A stretch of DNA of 64,000 nucleotides from Hyposmocoma kahamanoa. Its lineage: Eukaryota; Arthropoda; Insecta; Lepidoptera; Cosmopterigidae. The stretch is taken from positions 437,286 to 501,285 of the forward strand of contig NW_020655740.1 in the NCBI RefSeq assembly GCF_003589595.1. The letters are read 5' to 3'. A program made the position numbers and the translations under genes. Each line of letters opens with the position of its first letter. Within the stretch, counting starts at the first letter, position 1. Shown here piece by piece: positions 1 through 10,855 of the stretch. The notes under the pieces were generated by a model that was not told where the DNA came from, searched no databases, and worked only from the letters and a program-made list of their open reading frames with translations.

Positions 1-1
1 T

Positions 2-1939
2 ACATTTTTCAAATGTTCTGTATCGAGGATGACAATTTTTGATATTTGGCACTCTAAAGTGGGTAATCCAAATGAAAAAATGCAACACGTCCTGAGCACT
101 TTGACCGAAACATCATCCCTTTCTGACGACATCGAAAATATTGATTTAGAGACTTTAAGCCTTAAAATTAAGAATATTTGTAAACGAATTTCCCACTACT
201 GGGCAAAGTCGAATCGTACTAGATCTAAATTCTTAGAAAAATATTCAGATTGGCTGCATGTCGTTGAAAATATTGATGTACAGCGAACTGAGTTACGTGT
301 ATCTCAGAGCTTTGACGAAGTTAAACCATCAACTTCTTCATCGCATGGCCGTCCGAGAATTAACTTTGACGACACCAGTAAACGTACAAAAAGGAGAAGA
401 TTGGCTAGTTTGTCTAACCAAGACCCTTCTCTTGTACAGTCATTGCTCAATGCGTCCGATAGCTTGTCTTGTCCTGAAATCGATTCTAGCGAAGTTTTAT
501 CGCTCATTGTTGAAGCTCAGTTAACTCGACATCAATATATATTAGTAAAGAAATTTATAGACAATTAGTTTTCAAAAACCATTTTCCCATCTTACCAAAG
601 TGTCGTGGAATCTAAAAAACACTGTTATCCTTCAGATATTACTGTTACAGAATCATCCGCCGAAGTCGAACTTCAAAGTTTATTAGATCATACTGCCAAT
701 CGGATTCTCAAGTCTCAAAAAGATGTTTTGGATAGTGTACCTAATGAGTCTCTAGATAAGATATCTTTGATAGGGAAATGGGGTTTCGATGGCAGTACAG
801 GGCATTCAGAATATAAACAGTGTTTTTCTGACTCCACTCTTGAAGACAGTAGCCTGTTTGTTACTTCGTATGTGCCACTTCAGCTTGTTTTGACAACAGA
901 TAACAAAGAAAATTCAGTAGTTTTGTGGAAAAATCCTCGTCCTTCATCAACTCGATACTGTCGTCCTATACGCCTCCGATATTTGAAGGAATCGACTGCA
1001 GTGTCAGTTGAGGAAGAAGCTCATTTTAAAGATAAAATAAGGAACTTGCAGCCTACTGTTTTCAAGGAAGAAGATCGCGAATATCGCATTACTCATTGTT
1101 TGCAACTTACTATGGTAGATGGTAAAGTGTGTAATGCACTTAGTGGTGTTTCTTCATCAAAATGTTTTATTTGTAACGCCTTGCCCAGTGAAATGAACAA
1201 AATTGACGAATGTTTAAATAAGGAAGTCGATGAGAGTAAATATGAATTTGGTTTATCACCTCTTCACGCGTTAATACGTTTTTTTGAATATTTTGTTCAT
1301 GTCGCGTACAAGTTAGATGTTAGGAAATGGCAAGCTAGGTCCGCTAATGACAAAATGCTTGTTGCTGCAAAAAAATCATATGTTCAGACTCAATTTAGAG
1401 AAAGATTAGGGCTTATAGTGGATAAGCCTAAAAGTGGCGGAAGCGGAACATCAAACGATGGTAATACAGCCAGGCGGTTTTTCTCGAATTCAGAAATTTC
1501 CGCTGAAATTACTGGGATCAAGAAGGATCTCCTAGATCGTTGCTGGATCATCCTTCAATGTTTAAATTCGGGATATAATATTAATAAGACGAACTTCGAA
1601 GAGTTCGCTTTAGAGACGGCTCGGCAGTTAGTTGCCGAGTATCCGTGGTATAACATGCCTGCTTCCGTTCACAAAGTTCTAATTCATGGTGCTAATGTTA
1701 TAGATTACGGTTTGTTGTCAATCGGAGAGTTGTCTGAAGAAGCAGCTGAAGCGACTAACAAATACATCAAGTCTTTTAGAAAAAATCATACGCGTAAAAT
1801 GAGTCGCATTGTGACCAACACAGATTTAGTAAATAGGCTGCTTCTTCATTCAGATCCCTTCATAACAGGTCTACGAAAGTTACCTGTTAAAAAAAAAGGT
1901 GTACTGTCAAAAGCTGTATTAGACTTGTTATGTATTTAA
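2..1939 (+). pseudogene. RAG1-like / Transib-type transposase ORF with one in-frame amber stop
   Basis: One frame runs open from the window edge to TAA 1937-1939, broken only by TAG 566-568. The first ATG is at 29, but the frame is open upstream of it, so the true start may lie outside. Residues below are numbered from codon 605. I see GFDGSTG (D62), MVDGK (D172), a Cys pair (C187-x2-C190), PLHAL (H221), GNTARRF (287-292), SVHKVLIH (354-361) and EATNK (E382) followed by a basic SFRKNHTRK stretch. These line up in order with the RAG1 core: D600, D708, C727/C730, DALH, GNFARK, the HKTLAH block and E962 in ESGNK. The D-to-D spacing (110) is close to RAG1's (108). The family is a DDE transposase/recombinase that cuts at TIRs. 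The N-terminal part (29-565) has no domain I recognise; it holds a basic KRTKRRR cluster near residue 117. It could be a decayed transposon copy, a readthrough gene or a domesticated gene. The stop argues for decay. Confidence 0.85.
566..568 (+). other. In-frame TAG interrupting the RAG1-like ORF
   Basis: The codons on both sides (FIDN before, FSKTIFPSYQ after) are in the same frame. Coding-like sequence continues without another stop for 456 codons. A single substitution is the simplest explanation. Confidence 0.9.
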
Positions 1940-2234
1940 AGTTAATATTGTTGAGATTTAATGTATTTTGGTATAATTTGTGTTTTGTTTGTATTTTGTA
2001 AAATGAACTTTTTTATGTATTTTTATTGTTTTAATTTATTCATTTGTGGTTATTGTTAATACAAATAATCATTATTTACACAGTTTTACCATTAAAAGTC
2101 GCAGTATAAAATGTTTTAGATACATCGTCTAAAAACAAAATTACTGCGAGACATTTTTACACCTAAATATTGTCAAATATTTTTTAAAATGTATAATTTT
2201 ATTAATTTACGTTTACCTAATCATATTTTAACGT

Positions 2235-2240
2235 AATAAA
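2235..2240 (+). terminator. Candidate poly(A) signal after RAG1-like ORF
   Basis: AATAAA lies about 300 bp after the stop in an AT-rich tract. This is a motif match only, and such matches are common by chance in AT-rich DNA. Confidence 0.25.
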
Positions 2241-2390
2241 ATAAAAAAATAATAATAATTTCGGAGTTACGTATTTATGACCGCCTTAGTATGGAGCGTG
2301 AATCACCGTGCGACGATTCGATTTGCCTTTCTATTGAATCTATTCGCTTGAAAATTGCATTGAAATAAATCGATACAAAAATCGTACAGT

Positions 2391-2520
2391 CAAGAGCACA
2401 TCAAGTTTGACACTTTGTACTTTGGACCGTTTTTATCGCAAGCGGCCTTAGAGGATGGAAAAAAAAATAGTCTAAGCAAGCGGCAGACTTGGATTTAGTG
2501 TCAAGCATGACGTGCTCTTG
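2391..2520. repeat. Imperfect hairpin / MITE-like inverted repeat
   Basis: Arm 2391-2413 and arm 2498-2520 are inverted copies matching at about 20 of 23 positions (CAAGAGCACAT...GACAC against GTGTC...GTGCTCTTG). The centre contains CCTTAGAGGATGG, which recurs inverted near 4217 and 4257. Confidence 0.6.
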
Positions 2521-3489
2521 ACCTTGTACACGTGTACGTCCTTAATATAAGCAAACCCGGGTAACCCATCACTTTAACGCACTATTACGTTACATGGTTA
2601 GAGCGGCAACATAGCGAAAATTCTAACGCGAATCTGTTATCTATGATTCTATTAATGGAATCCCAATAATTATACACGTCTATTAGGTATTTATATCGAT
2701 ATATTATTATATTTTTCATTAATTCTCTAACTAGAGTAGTATTGATGATTTATTTCAAAAATATATTAAAATGTTATATTTCGGACTTGTAAGTTTCGTA
2801 ATGAATAAATGAAAACTATATTCAAATATGAAAGCCGCCTTGTTGTCGTTCAGTCAATGTGACCGGCAATGTGCGGGACGTGGTGCGGTATCTAAAACTA
2901 GGGAGGGGCGGAGTGTCCGTTCTCTTATTCTTTATTGTCTGATATAAGCTTAATAATGAGAATCCACATGATTGCAAGGTCGGTATTGTGTGGAGTTGTC
3001 CCTTTTTTTTGTCTAAATAAGATTTTCTACATCGAAAATAGAATTATACACCAAATTCCGTATTTGCCGTTTCTGCCCACGATTTTGGGCAAAAATCCGG
3101 TACTTTGGATAAAAATTCGATTAAAACACGGGCGTGTTGATTAGGTTTTAACCATAGATATAGAAAAAAAAGGGGAGATATGTAATGACGCTATGTAATA
3201 TCGCGTGCCGACGACGTCGCCACTTTTTAGCTTGTGTGCAATTCAAACTTTACGCTCTATTATCTAATACCATAACTTAAAGATTTTGATTGCTTAAAAC
3301 GTGAAAACGACGTAAAACAATTTTAAAATTTAACAAAATTAAACTTACAGTCACTTAAATAAGAGTTATATTACAATATTTCAGTATTTTTTCATTCTGG
3401 TTCAGCCCTTCTCCAATAGGTGGCGTTTTAGTAAAAATACTACTAGTATATAATAGCTAACTATTACACGTTAGATGGCGCTGAAACTC

Positions 3490-3740
3490 ATTTTTCGTTA
3501 CACTGATTCACGGAGCAGTTTTCACCAGCGTCTGCCGCGGGACCGCGGCATGTGTAGAATGCAACAGTTAAGTATGTAAAATTAGTAGCACATTTCACGG
3601 CGCGTTTTACGCCTATAGTGGTGACGGTTGTTCGCGGTTGCCACGGCAGGGTACTAGTAGAACCGCGCATGACCTGCGCGCTTGGCGGCCGTCGTCGCCC
3701 ACACACTTTGGCGGTCGGTGCAGGCGCACGCAGGGTGAGT
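3490..3740 (+). promoter_or_regulatory. CpG-rich segment ending in a strong splice-donor match
   Basis: The segment is GC- and CpG-rich against an AT-rich background. On the plus strand it ends with AGG|GTGAGT at 3735, a near-perfect splice donor. No coding frame is convincing. It could be a promoter with a non-coding first exon of a gene elsewhere, or a GC-rich repeat. Confidence 0.25.
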
Positions 3741-4203
3741 TCTCTATTAACCACGCGACTTGCAATTAACTCCCACTAACTTCGCGGTCCGTTCCGCAAT
3801 CGCAACGGTTTCGTGCCCGCAACCGCGGCAGTTAAGTGCCTGCACGAACTTGCACGGTCGTCAGTATTGAAATAAAACCGCTGTCTAGCAGCACCGGCGG
3901 GCGCGGATGGAAACCGCTCCGTGAATTGTCAACCTTATTAACCTTAAACTGACGCTACTCAAAGAGTGATGTGGTCTTACCTAATCAATAGTTGGGAACC
4001 GTGCGGCTGTTTTTAATATTAAAAAAAATATTCCATTTTTCATACTATATCTACACTGGTACTAGTGTATTATTAAATTAATATAAATTATTATTTTCTT
4101 AATGGCGGCCATTAGGCTTGGACCAGTGTCAGTTTTATAAGAATAATATAAAAAATATGGCGATCGTCGCCAGTGTCAATTTTCCATTATATGTTACCAC
4201 ATT

Positions 4204-4268
4204 TTTTTCCATCCTCTAAGGTTACCACCTTAGACTATGGAAACTTTTTCCATCCTCTAAGGTTACCA
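4204..4268. repeat. Short direct repeat pair
   Basis: The block TTTTTCCATCCTCTAAGG followed by TTACCAC occurs twice about 40 bp apart. The same CCATCCTCTAAGG core appears inverted in the hairpin at 2391-2520. Confidence 0.6.
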
Positions 4269-5569
4269 CGGGTTGGTGAAGCTGTCACTGTCAAGAATAA
4301 ACTCGAACATCAACGAATTTAATAAATTAAATTATGTTGTTTTTTTATTAAGGATTTATGTAATTTTCTATAATTGTTTCTACTTTATTTTGCATGCACA
4401 AGTAAAATAAAGCTGATTTTATTTTATTTATTTTTTAAATGCATTTGCTATGGAAAATGAAACAAAGTCAGAAATAGTAATAAACCAATATTTCGATTTT
4501 CCTGCAGCTTCAATCCAACCTTCTTTTATTTTGAACTCATTGGAAAAACTTAAAAATTTAAAATACTCTACGTTTAATCTAGGAGTATAATGGAATTTAA
4601 ATATCTAAAACACATAAATTTTTCTTCAGGCAACAGCAACATCCAAATTGACATGAAATTGAAACGGTTGTCCGAAATATGAGTTGTGTTAAAGTTACTC
4701 GAAATAAAATGTTTAGTAATAATAGTAATAATAAAACAAAAGTAATCAATTCAATTTAACGTGAATGCTTTTCGCTTCGATATTTTAGGGACTTTAATTA
4801 CAAAAATCATAGTTAGAAATTCAAATATTTCAGTAAAAATTTATTGTCGATAAACATCAGTCTTCGTAAATGAACATCACTATATTTGAGTCTAGAAATT
4901 TCTATGGAGACAAAAAGAAAACATTGAATAATAATAGAAATAGTAACTAAAAATGCAAATAGCTGGTGGAATGTTATCTCACTGGTTTTAAAATATTTGT
5001 TTTCACTCCAATTTTTACAACGTGTATCGCTACAACTTGGCATTTCACGTTTTACGAGAAATCTTGTATGAACAACGACCGCCATGTCACTGTGGCGATG
5101 TTTGTAGGCGTGTCACCGCGATATGGTCATTTTGACCTTATTTCCCCTTTTTTTTCTATATTTACGGTTTTAACCCACTGTCCATCTCTGCTCTCCAAAG
5201 AGTCCACTATGCGATGGGAGGCGATTACAAATAAAACTCAATATTATTTGTATTAACAAAGAATTTTAATAAAGTCTGTCTTACATATTTTACTCATCAA
5301 TAATTTTTAGTGTGTTCTACGTTATTATTATGTACATAATATTAAACTTCGAAATAAACGATAACTCATTGCTTAATCGTTCAAAATGTGCGATGTGATT
5401 AAATATCGTGTAACCACATAACTAAACATGGGCAGACACACGGAAGAAAAAAAAACTTATTTATTGTCATGTGGTTGAAACTTAACATTTCTACACGACT
5501 TTAATAAACCTAAAGTTCTTGGCAATGGTCAATGTGTGTATAGCGTAGACAGAGAAAAGTCTGTCTCTA

Positions 5570-6081
5570 GTGTCTGTTTTGAAGACGGAGTAAAATGACA
5601 TTTGCCGGGAAAATTTAAAATAGTCCTGTAGTTGTTGTCGACAGTTTTATCGATGGATTGTGAAAGAAGGCAGTTTTGCAAAAAAATGCCTGAAATGTAA
5701 TGTTACGACGTTCTAATGATTATTAAATGCGTTCTGATCGTCTTCATTTTTATTTTGACAGTCGTTCTAGAATAGAAATCAATTTATTTCATTCATTACC
5801 TACATTCAATTAAAATTACAAACTTTAAAATATGTCTACTCTTTGTATTTTAATAGATATAATTCTAAATGCAGGGTATGTAAGAATGAACTTACAAAAA
5901 ATTATAATTCAAACCAACCTGTACCAAGCAGTTGGATGCTTCAGTTATTTATTGCATAAGCGTGACCAACATTCAGGCGATTGTCGATAGAATATTTTTG
6001 ATTGCAATCACTAGCTGCTTGCGAGCGGGCAACACTTTTGCGCTATGAACTATCATTTTACTCCATATACAAAAAGAGAGA
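5570..6081. mobile_element. Degenerate Tc1/mariner-like MITE, second copy of the 15991 family
   Basis: Both ends match the element at 15991-16339: GTCTGTTTTGAAGAC...GTAAAATGACATTTGC on the left, and CTAGCTGCTTGC followed by GCGGGCAACACTTTTGCG and CATTTTACTC on the right. The centre is longer and different, suggesting an insertion or a diverged subfamily. Confidence 0.65.
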
Positions 6082-7491
6082 TTTTAAATTGAATTGAAAT
6101 TTGTCAGTACGTTGTTGATATTTCTCTATAAGAAAGCACTAGGCGGCAATTACACAGCACTTGGAAATCGCAAAGCTCTGGTTTTTTGAAATCCTGTCTA
6201 TCCATAAAATCAAGTCCCGCTTTCTTAATGATATTTAACTCAAACATCAAACACTGTATTCGTATCCTGCACTCAGTCGCACATTTCAAACAAGTCACAT
6301 TTGTGTAATAACAAAACTTTATATATTCCGTACAATCAGTCTTCACATTTAGGACTCGACCAGAACTATATTAAAAATGAAACACCTTTTTCTGGATTAT
6401 AATTTTGTACACGGTTAAATATTGTATACTTCTGGTCGAGCATAAACGATACATTCTCGCCTTGAAACTAATAATGCAAAAAACTTCAATCACTATAACG
6501 ATGCTATAACGTTAAATAATGAAATGGGAATTAACTAGAGAAATTACCGATTATCAATAGTCGGAATAGGGTGTTCCAAATGAGTAACATAGAGTGGTTA
6601 AAAATATAAATATTTCTTTTCGAATTCCGGATTTCTGGAAATAGTTTTACTGCAAGATAAGAGCATAAATAAATAGTTTTACGTAAGATAACTACTCACT
6701 TATGAAGCTGACTTTGAACGTAATTAAAATTTGTTATATAATTAACCTTTGACCGAAGGAAACATTTTTTATGAACTACAAGCAAAAGCTTATTTTAACT
6801 AATGCGGATGTTATTCATTATTATTATATAATATATAGTTATCTACGAACTTCATTATGAATTCGAAAAATTAATTAATTAATATTTGGTGGTTTTAATT
6901 ACTCCATGTCACTCCTTGTATCTATATATTTATCTACACATAGATCCGACCATTTCTGTTATTATATGAATACAAACAGAATTGTGAAATAAATGAAGTC
7001 GCAGTTTAATCTACCAAGAATAATTTATCCTTATAAATATAGGACTTAAGACTACATTTAGATTTACAAAACTTTAATTTAAAAATGTATTGTTTGAAAT
7101 TTTGATTCGTCCCGTGCTGTTCTCGGTTAGTATAATATCAAACCGAGTGTACATACCACAGTTAAATATTCCAAGACAGCAAAATGAATAATGAAATTAT
7201 TACTGATAAACAAAACTACGACGACGTTTGAATGTGTAACACAAAATATTCAAAATAATTCCAATACCTACCTTCTAGGAGAAAGGCATTCCAAGCCGTT
7301 TTTATGGTATTCACTGTACAAAGCAATAATCGCGCCAGCGCGTGAGTGACTGCGAATGGAATTCCAAGTAAATCTTCAAATTGGTTATAGGTTTTTAAGC
7401 CAATCTGCACTGCTGCTTGCTTCATGCAGTGTCTGATGCTGAGGCTGATGGCTTCGTGTTTCCACCATTGCATCTCGAAGAGTCAAAATTA

Positions 7492-7530
7492 CGGTGGCGA
7501 TCAGTTGCCTAACTTTCGTGATCGCCACCG
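7492..7530. repeat. Perfect 12-bp stem hairpin
   Basis: CGGTGGCGATCA (7492-7503) and TGATCGCCACCG (7519-7530) are exact reverse complements around a 15-nt loop. It belongs to no repeat family recognised in this window. Confidence 0.6.
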
Positions 7531-8053
7531 CACCGGCTTTCAGGACAACGTATATATACAATGGCAATACATTTATACGTTAATAAATAATAATTAATTG
7601 TACTGTGTCAGTCAAACTCGTGTAACAAGGTACGAAGTACAGAAGAAACGCAACGACGTAAGACGCGCAGTGTATTGGCCTGTTTACATGTGCGTTTACA
7701 AGAGTGCTTTAGGAGAGAGTGGTGTTTAAAGGTCGCTTTTAAACTTTTGCGTTGTATCAAAACATGCGCCTAAACACCTAGACCCTGTACACCTTGTAGA
7801 CCCCGACTCGTTTCTTCGGCAAAGGGGCGTAACTGAACCTCTGCTATTACGACTTTATCGATCGATCTTTGCCATCAATTCGCCAAATATTCTACTGCCC
7901 TCTATCGCCACCACATTAGATTGAGTGCGATCCGCCTACATCTGCTCGCTGATCAAGGAAACAAACAGGAGCTACTACTATAAGGTATGAAGCTATCTAG
8001 TTTCCGTTCTCGCTTATGAAGGTGGCCCCATCGACTTAACGAGATAGCTGTTC

Positions 8054-9387
8054 CACTGTGAACTGGCAACCGGTAATATCTCAATTATGACAACTTTACA
8101 GGTGAATAAAAAGTTTTTTTTGCGTCATTTATAAAGCGTCAATCGCGCAATAGTCTTCGTTTGTTCGAGTGACAGCGCGGTTGGCAATCATGCAGTACCA
8201 ATAATAATAACTTGTAAAAATGACTGCAGTAAAGTGTGAAAACAGGATTTTGTATAATATTTTCACTAAACAAATATATTGTGTTATCATAGTTGTCATT
8301 TAAGAGTGTTATTTTGTACAGTTTTATAGTATTTGATTTGTATATAACTGAATCGTAAATATGAATTACAAAAGCACACGAAATAATGAAATAGCTAACG
8401 GTCCTTTTTCTACTCATTGCATGCGCAAAAGGTGGAAAGAGACCCGTTACGTCAGTCACAAGAAGCTTATATTCTTGGTCATTTTCAATTGTTCGAACCA
8501 CAAGCGATTGAAATATTTAGAACAAAGAAACTGTAGAGTTGCTTTGATTTTAATCCTATTTTTAAAATGATTTTTTTATTAAACGTTAGCAATAACTAAC
8601 AAAATATTGTCGTACTCGTTTTACGGCATGGGATTACCTATCAGAAGTCAGAAAATACATTTGCCCGAAATAACATTAGCTCGAATTTTCATAATGTGTT
8701 TTTACGAAGATTACAAAACAAAAGCTAATTATGTCTATGTAAATAGCATCAAAATAACTCGAAAGCGTAACGGTTTTGTTATAAATCGGAATTGCGAATA
8801 TTTGAGTTTACGTTTAGTTAGAATATCGGTACATTTCTTATAGTACACGCTTATTTTCACATTTGTAGTAATAATTGTATTTATGTATGTGCCCAACTCT
8901 TTATTATACTTTAAGTGAATTTGTGCAAAATTCGACGTAATAATATATATAAAAAAAATTAATCAATATTTACAGTAAATAAATAAATAAATAGACGAGA
9001 AAGGCTATTCCATTACTCTTGTGTTCAAGTAATTTTCAGTCGAAGCTAAATATGGTGCATGTTGTTAAGTTTTCAGTAGAAACTGAATATGGTGTTTTGG
9101 GCCCTTAAATAAGCAAATTTAGGCAGTACTGCAGTGACGTTACAATTTAAATGAAATGTTTTAGTTTTTTATATTTCGTTACATGTCACTACGTTTGTAT
9201 AGGTTAACTTCGGACATTTTTTTAGTGGTTTTTGTATTAGACCCGATGTCCATTTGTTGGTAGGTCAATGCGTACACTATGTATTTTTATTTAACAAACC
9301 AGATGGTATATAAATGACTCAAACAATTTTTTTCTTCACCAGTAAAGTGTGTCAAAACTGAGATAGTACGGTTGCCAGTTCACAGTC
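8054..9387. mobile_element. TIR element of about 1.33 kb (CACTGTGAAC ends)
   Basis: The left end 8054-8083 and the reverse complement of 9359-9387 share GTGAACTGGCAACCG and ATCTCA in register, about 29 bp in total. CAC/GTG-type termini fit hAT or CACTA elements. No clear target duplication and no transposase frame was found. The interior holds pieces of the hAT-like MITE family (about 8149-8186 and 9121-9273). Confidence 0.6.
9121..9273. mobile_element. Fragment of the hAT-like MITE family
   Basis: It matches the half of the 35765-35992 copy that ends in AGACCC..TCCATTT..TAGGTCAATG. A short piece of the other half lies near 8149-8186, as if the copy had been split by later insertion. Confidence 0.6.
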
Positions 9388-9514
9388 GGTTTAAACTTTA
9401 TTCACAAACTGATTTAAACACAAGGAGTGATGGCAGGACCATAGGCGAAATCTCTGCTTGATTACACTAAACTATTTCTGAATTTAGCTAGTATGTATAA
9501 CGTTCATATAAATG

Positions 9515-9520
9515 TTTATT
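9515..9520 (-). terminator. Candidate poly(A) signal for USP8
   Basis: This is the first exact AATAAA on the minus strand that I noticed downstream of the USP8 stop, about 1.2 kb away. ATTAAA variants lie closer. It is a motif match only. Confidence 0.2.
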
Positions 9521-10509
9521 TGATTACATTGTGTATATAATAAACAATTATGTGGAAATGTAACGGTATTTAATTCTGGATATTTAACTCGCTTTCTTTC
9601 TAACATAAACTTACGATAATGAAAAACAATATTATCAGATTTAACACTAATAAACTACAACGCACATCAACTTTAAGAATATTCATGTTTAATTAATCAT
9701 TAGAAAACAGGCCGACGGTTTGTGAACCACAAGATACTACGGACATATGAAAATATATTTCTCTTTTTCGGGTACGCCGCAGTCGGATAGAAGTAAGCTG
9801 GAGGCTAGAAAAGCTAAAGCCCTCACGGCGGCTTAACGATATGGCACCACTACAAAAGAACGGCTGTTCTTTACTACGACACTCGTCCGAGTTAACTACA
9901 ATACTTATGTTACAGTATAGGCCTGCGTGTCACCTTGTGAAGTTCCAAAATCGTCGGTTGCAATTCCGTTGTAACGTAACATGCTCCCGCGCACATTTAA
10001 CACCAAGAATATCGAACATAGACGTTGCTTGCTACATTTACTTATAAAATTAAATATTTACTAAAGCGGTCGCAGTCTCGGACAGGACCACACAACTGCA
10101 CGAGAAGCTATACATCGAGATATATAGACAGAAGTTGTCTTAACAACACTTTAACATTTATATAACTACGTCAGTAAGACTATGGTAACAAACGACAGTT
10201 TTGCCGTTTGCGTGTACATGGACTTATCTACCGCTGCGCAAAGCAGTTGTGTAGTTGCACGACAGGTGGCGCTTATAATCTAAGATAATCATCTAGTCGC
10301 AATACCGTGTGTGTTAGGGCCTATGACCCGCTGTAAACTGGAACTACGCTGCCGTGGCCACTAGCGTCACCCGCACCTCGTCACTGCCGCACACAGCTCG
10401 GCGTAAATTACATCTATAGCGTTAATTGAAGGTGATCCGGCACTAAATTGACATTGCGGTTCGTTTTGCCGATGGCACTCCTTTCGGGCGTCGTCGGCTT
10501 CGCTCGGTT

Positions 10510-10752
10510 TCATTCGGAGTTTTTGTTATAATCGTCGACATCCGAGTCGTAGTCCGAGTCGTGGTCGGGGTTTTTGTTCTGCAGCGAAATAGAGGGGATC
10601 GCGAGAGGCGGGAGCGCCGGGGGCGGGGTCGCGGGGGCCGGGGTCGCGGGGCGCGAGCAGCACAAGGTGAATACTGGCGGTACGGGGGGTGCGCTGGGGT
10701 GGTTTCGAGCATCAAACTGCAACGAGAGATGTTGCAGTTGTTTCGCCACGCA
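10510..10752 (-). other. In-frame open extension after the USP8 TGA stop
   Basis: After TGA the same frame stays open for 80 codons to TGA 10512-10510. The putative peptide is Pro/Ala-rich in the middle (PATPAPATPPPALPPLAIPS) and acidic at the end (DHDSDYDSDVDDYN). The DNA here is GC-rich, which lowers the chance of stops, so openness alone is weak evidence. A weak alternative is a 42-nt in-frame intron from GTATGA to TTGCAG, probably too short to splice. Confidence 0.35.
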
Positions 10753-10855
10753 TCATACGGATCCACAGGCCGAGTAGAACAAGATGTACGCGGCGCTGGA
10801 CTTGACCTCGCTCGGCGGCATCTCGGCGACTGCATGATCGTCGTACTTGTACCAT
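10753..10855 (-). CDS. Usp8: USP8 coding exon 20 (Asp box, stop)
   Basis: It encodes [14 protein letters not shown] and [17 protein letters not shown], then TGA at 10755-10753. It is aligned with human WFKFDDHEV and [11 protein letters not shown]. The third catalytic residue lies in KYDD. This end is shorter than human by about seven residues unless the stop is read through. Confidence 0.97.

Larger units (their letters stand above)
1940..10509. other. Intergenic stretch with mobile-element remnants, no gene seen
   Basis: Between the RAG1-like ORF and the USP8 3' end I find no spliced or intact gene. The open frames are short and AT-rich. Recognisable contents are the hairpin at 2391, a CpG-rich segment at 3490, a mariner-like MITE copy at 5570-6081, a small perfect hairpin at 7492 and a TIR element at 8054-9387. 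The rest is unassigned. Confidence 0.6.

Noticed and set aside
10443..10835. 130-codon minus-strand frame rich in Arg/Pro/Thr over the USP8 3' end
   Set aside because: It overlaps the last USP8 exon in another frame. Its low-complexity composition is what GC-rich DNA gives in a shadow frame.
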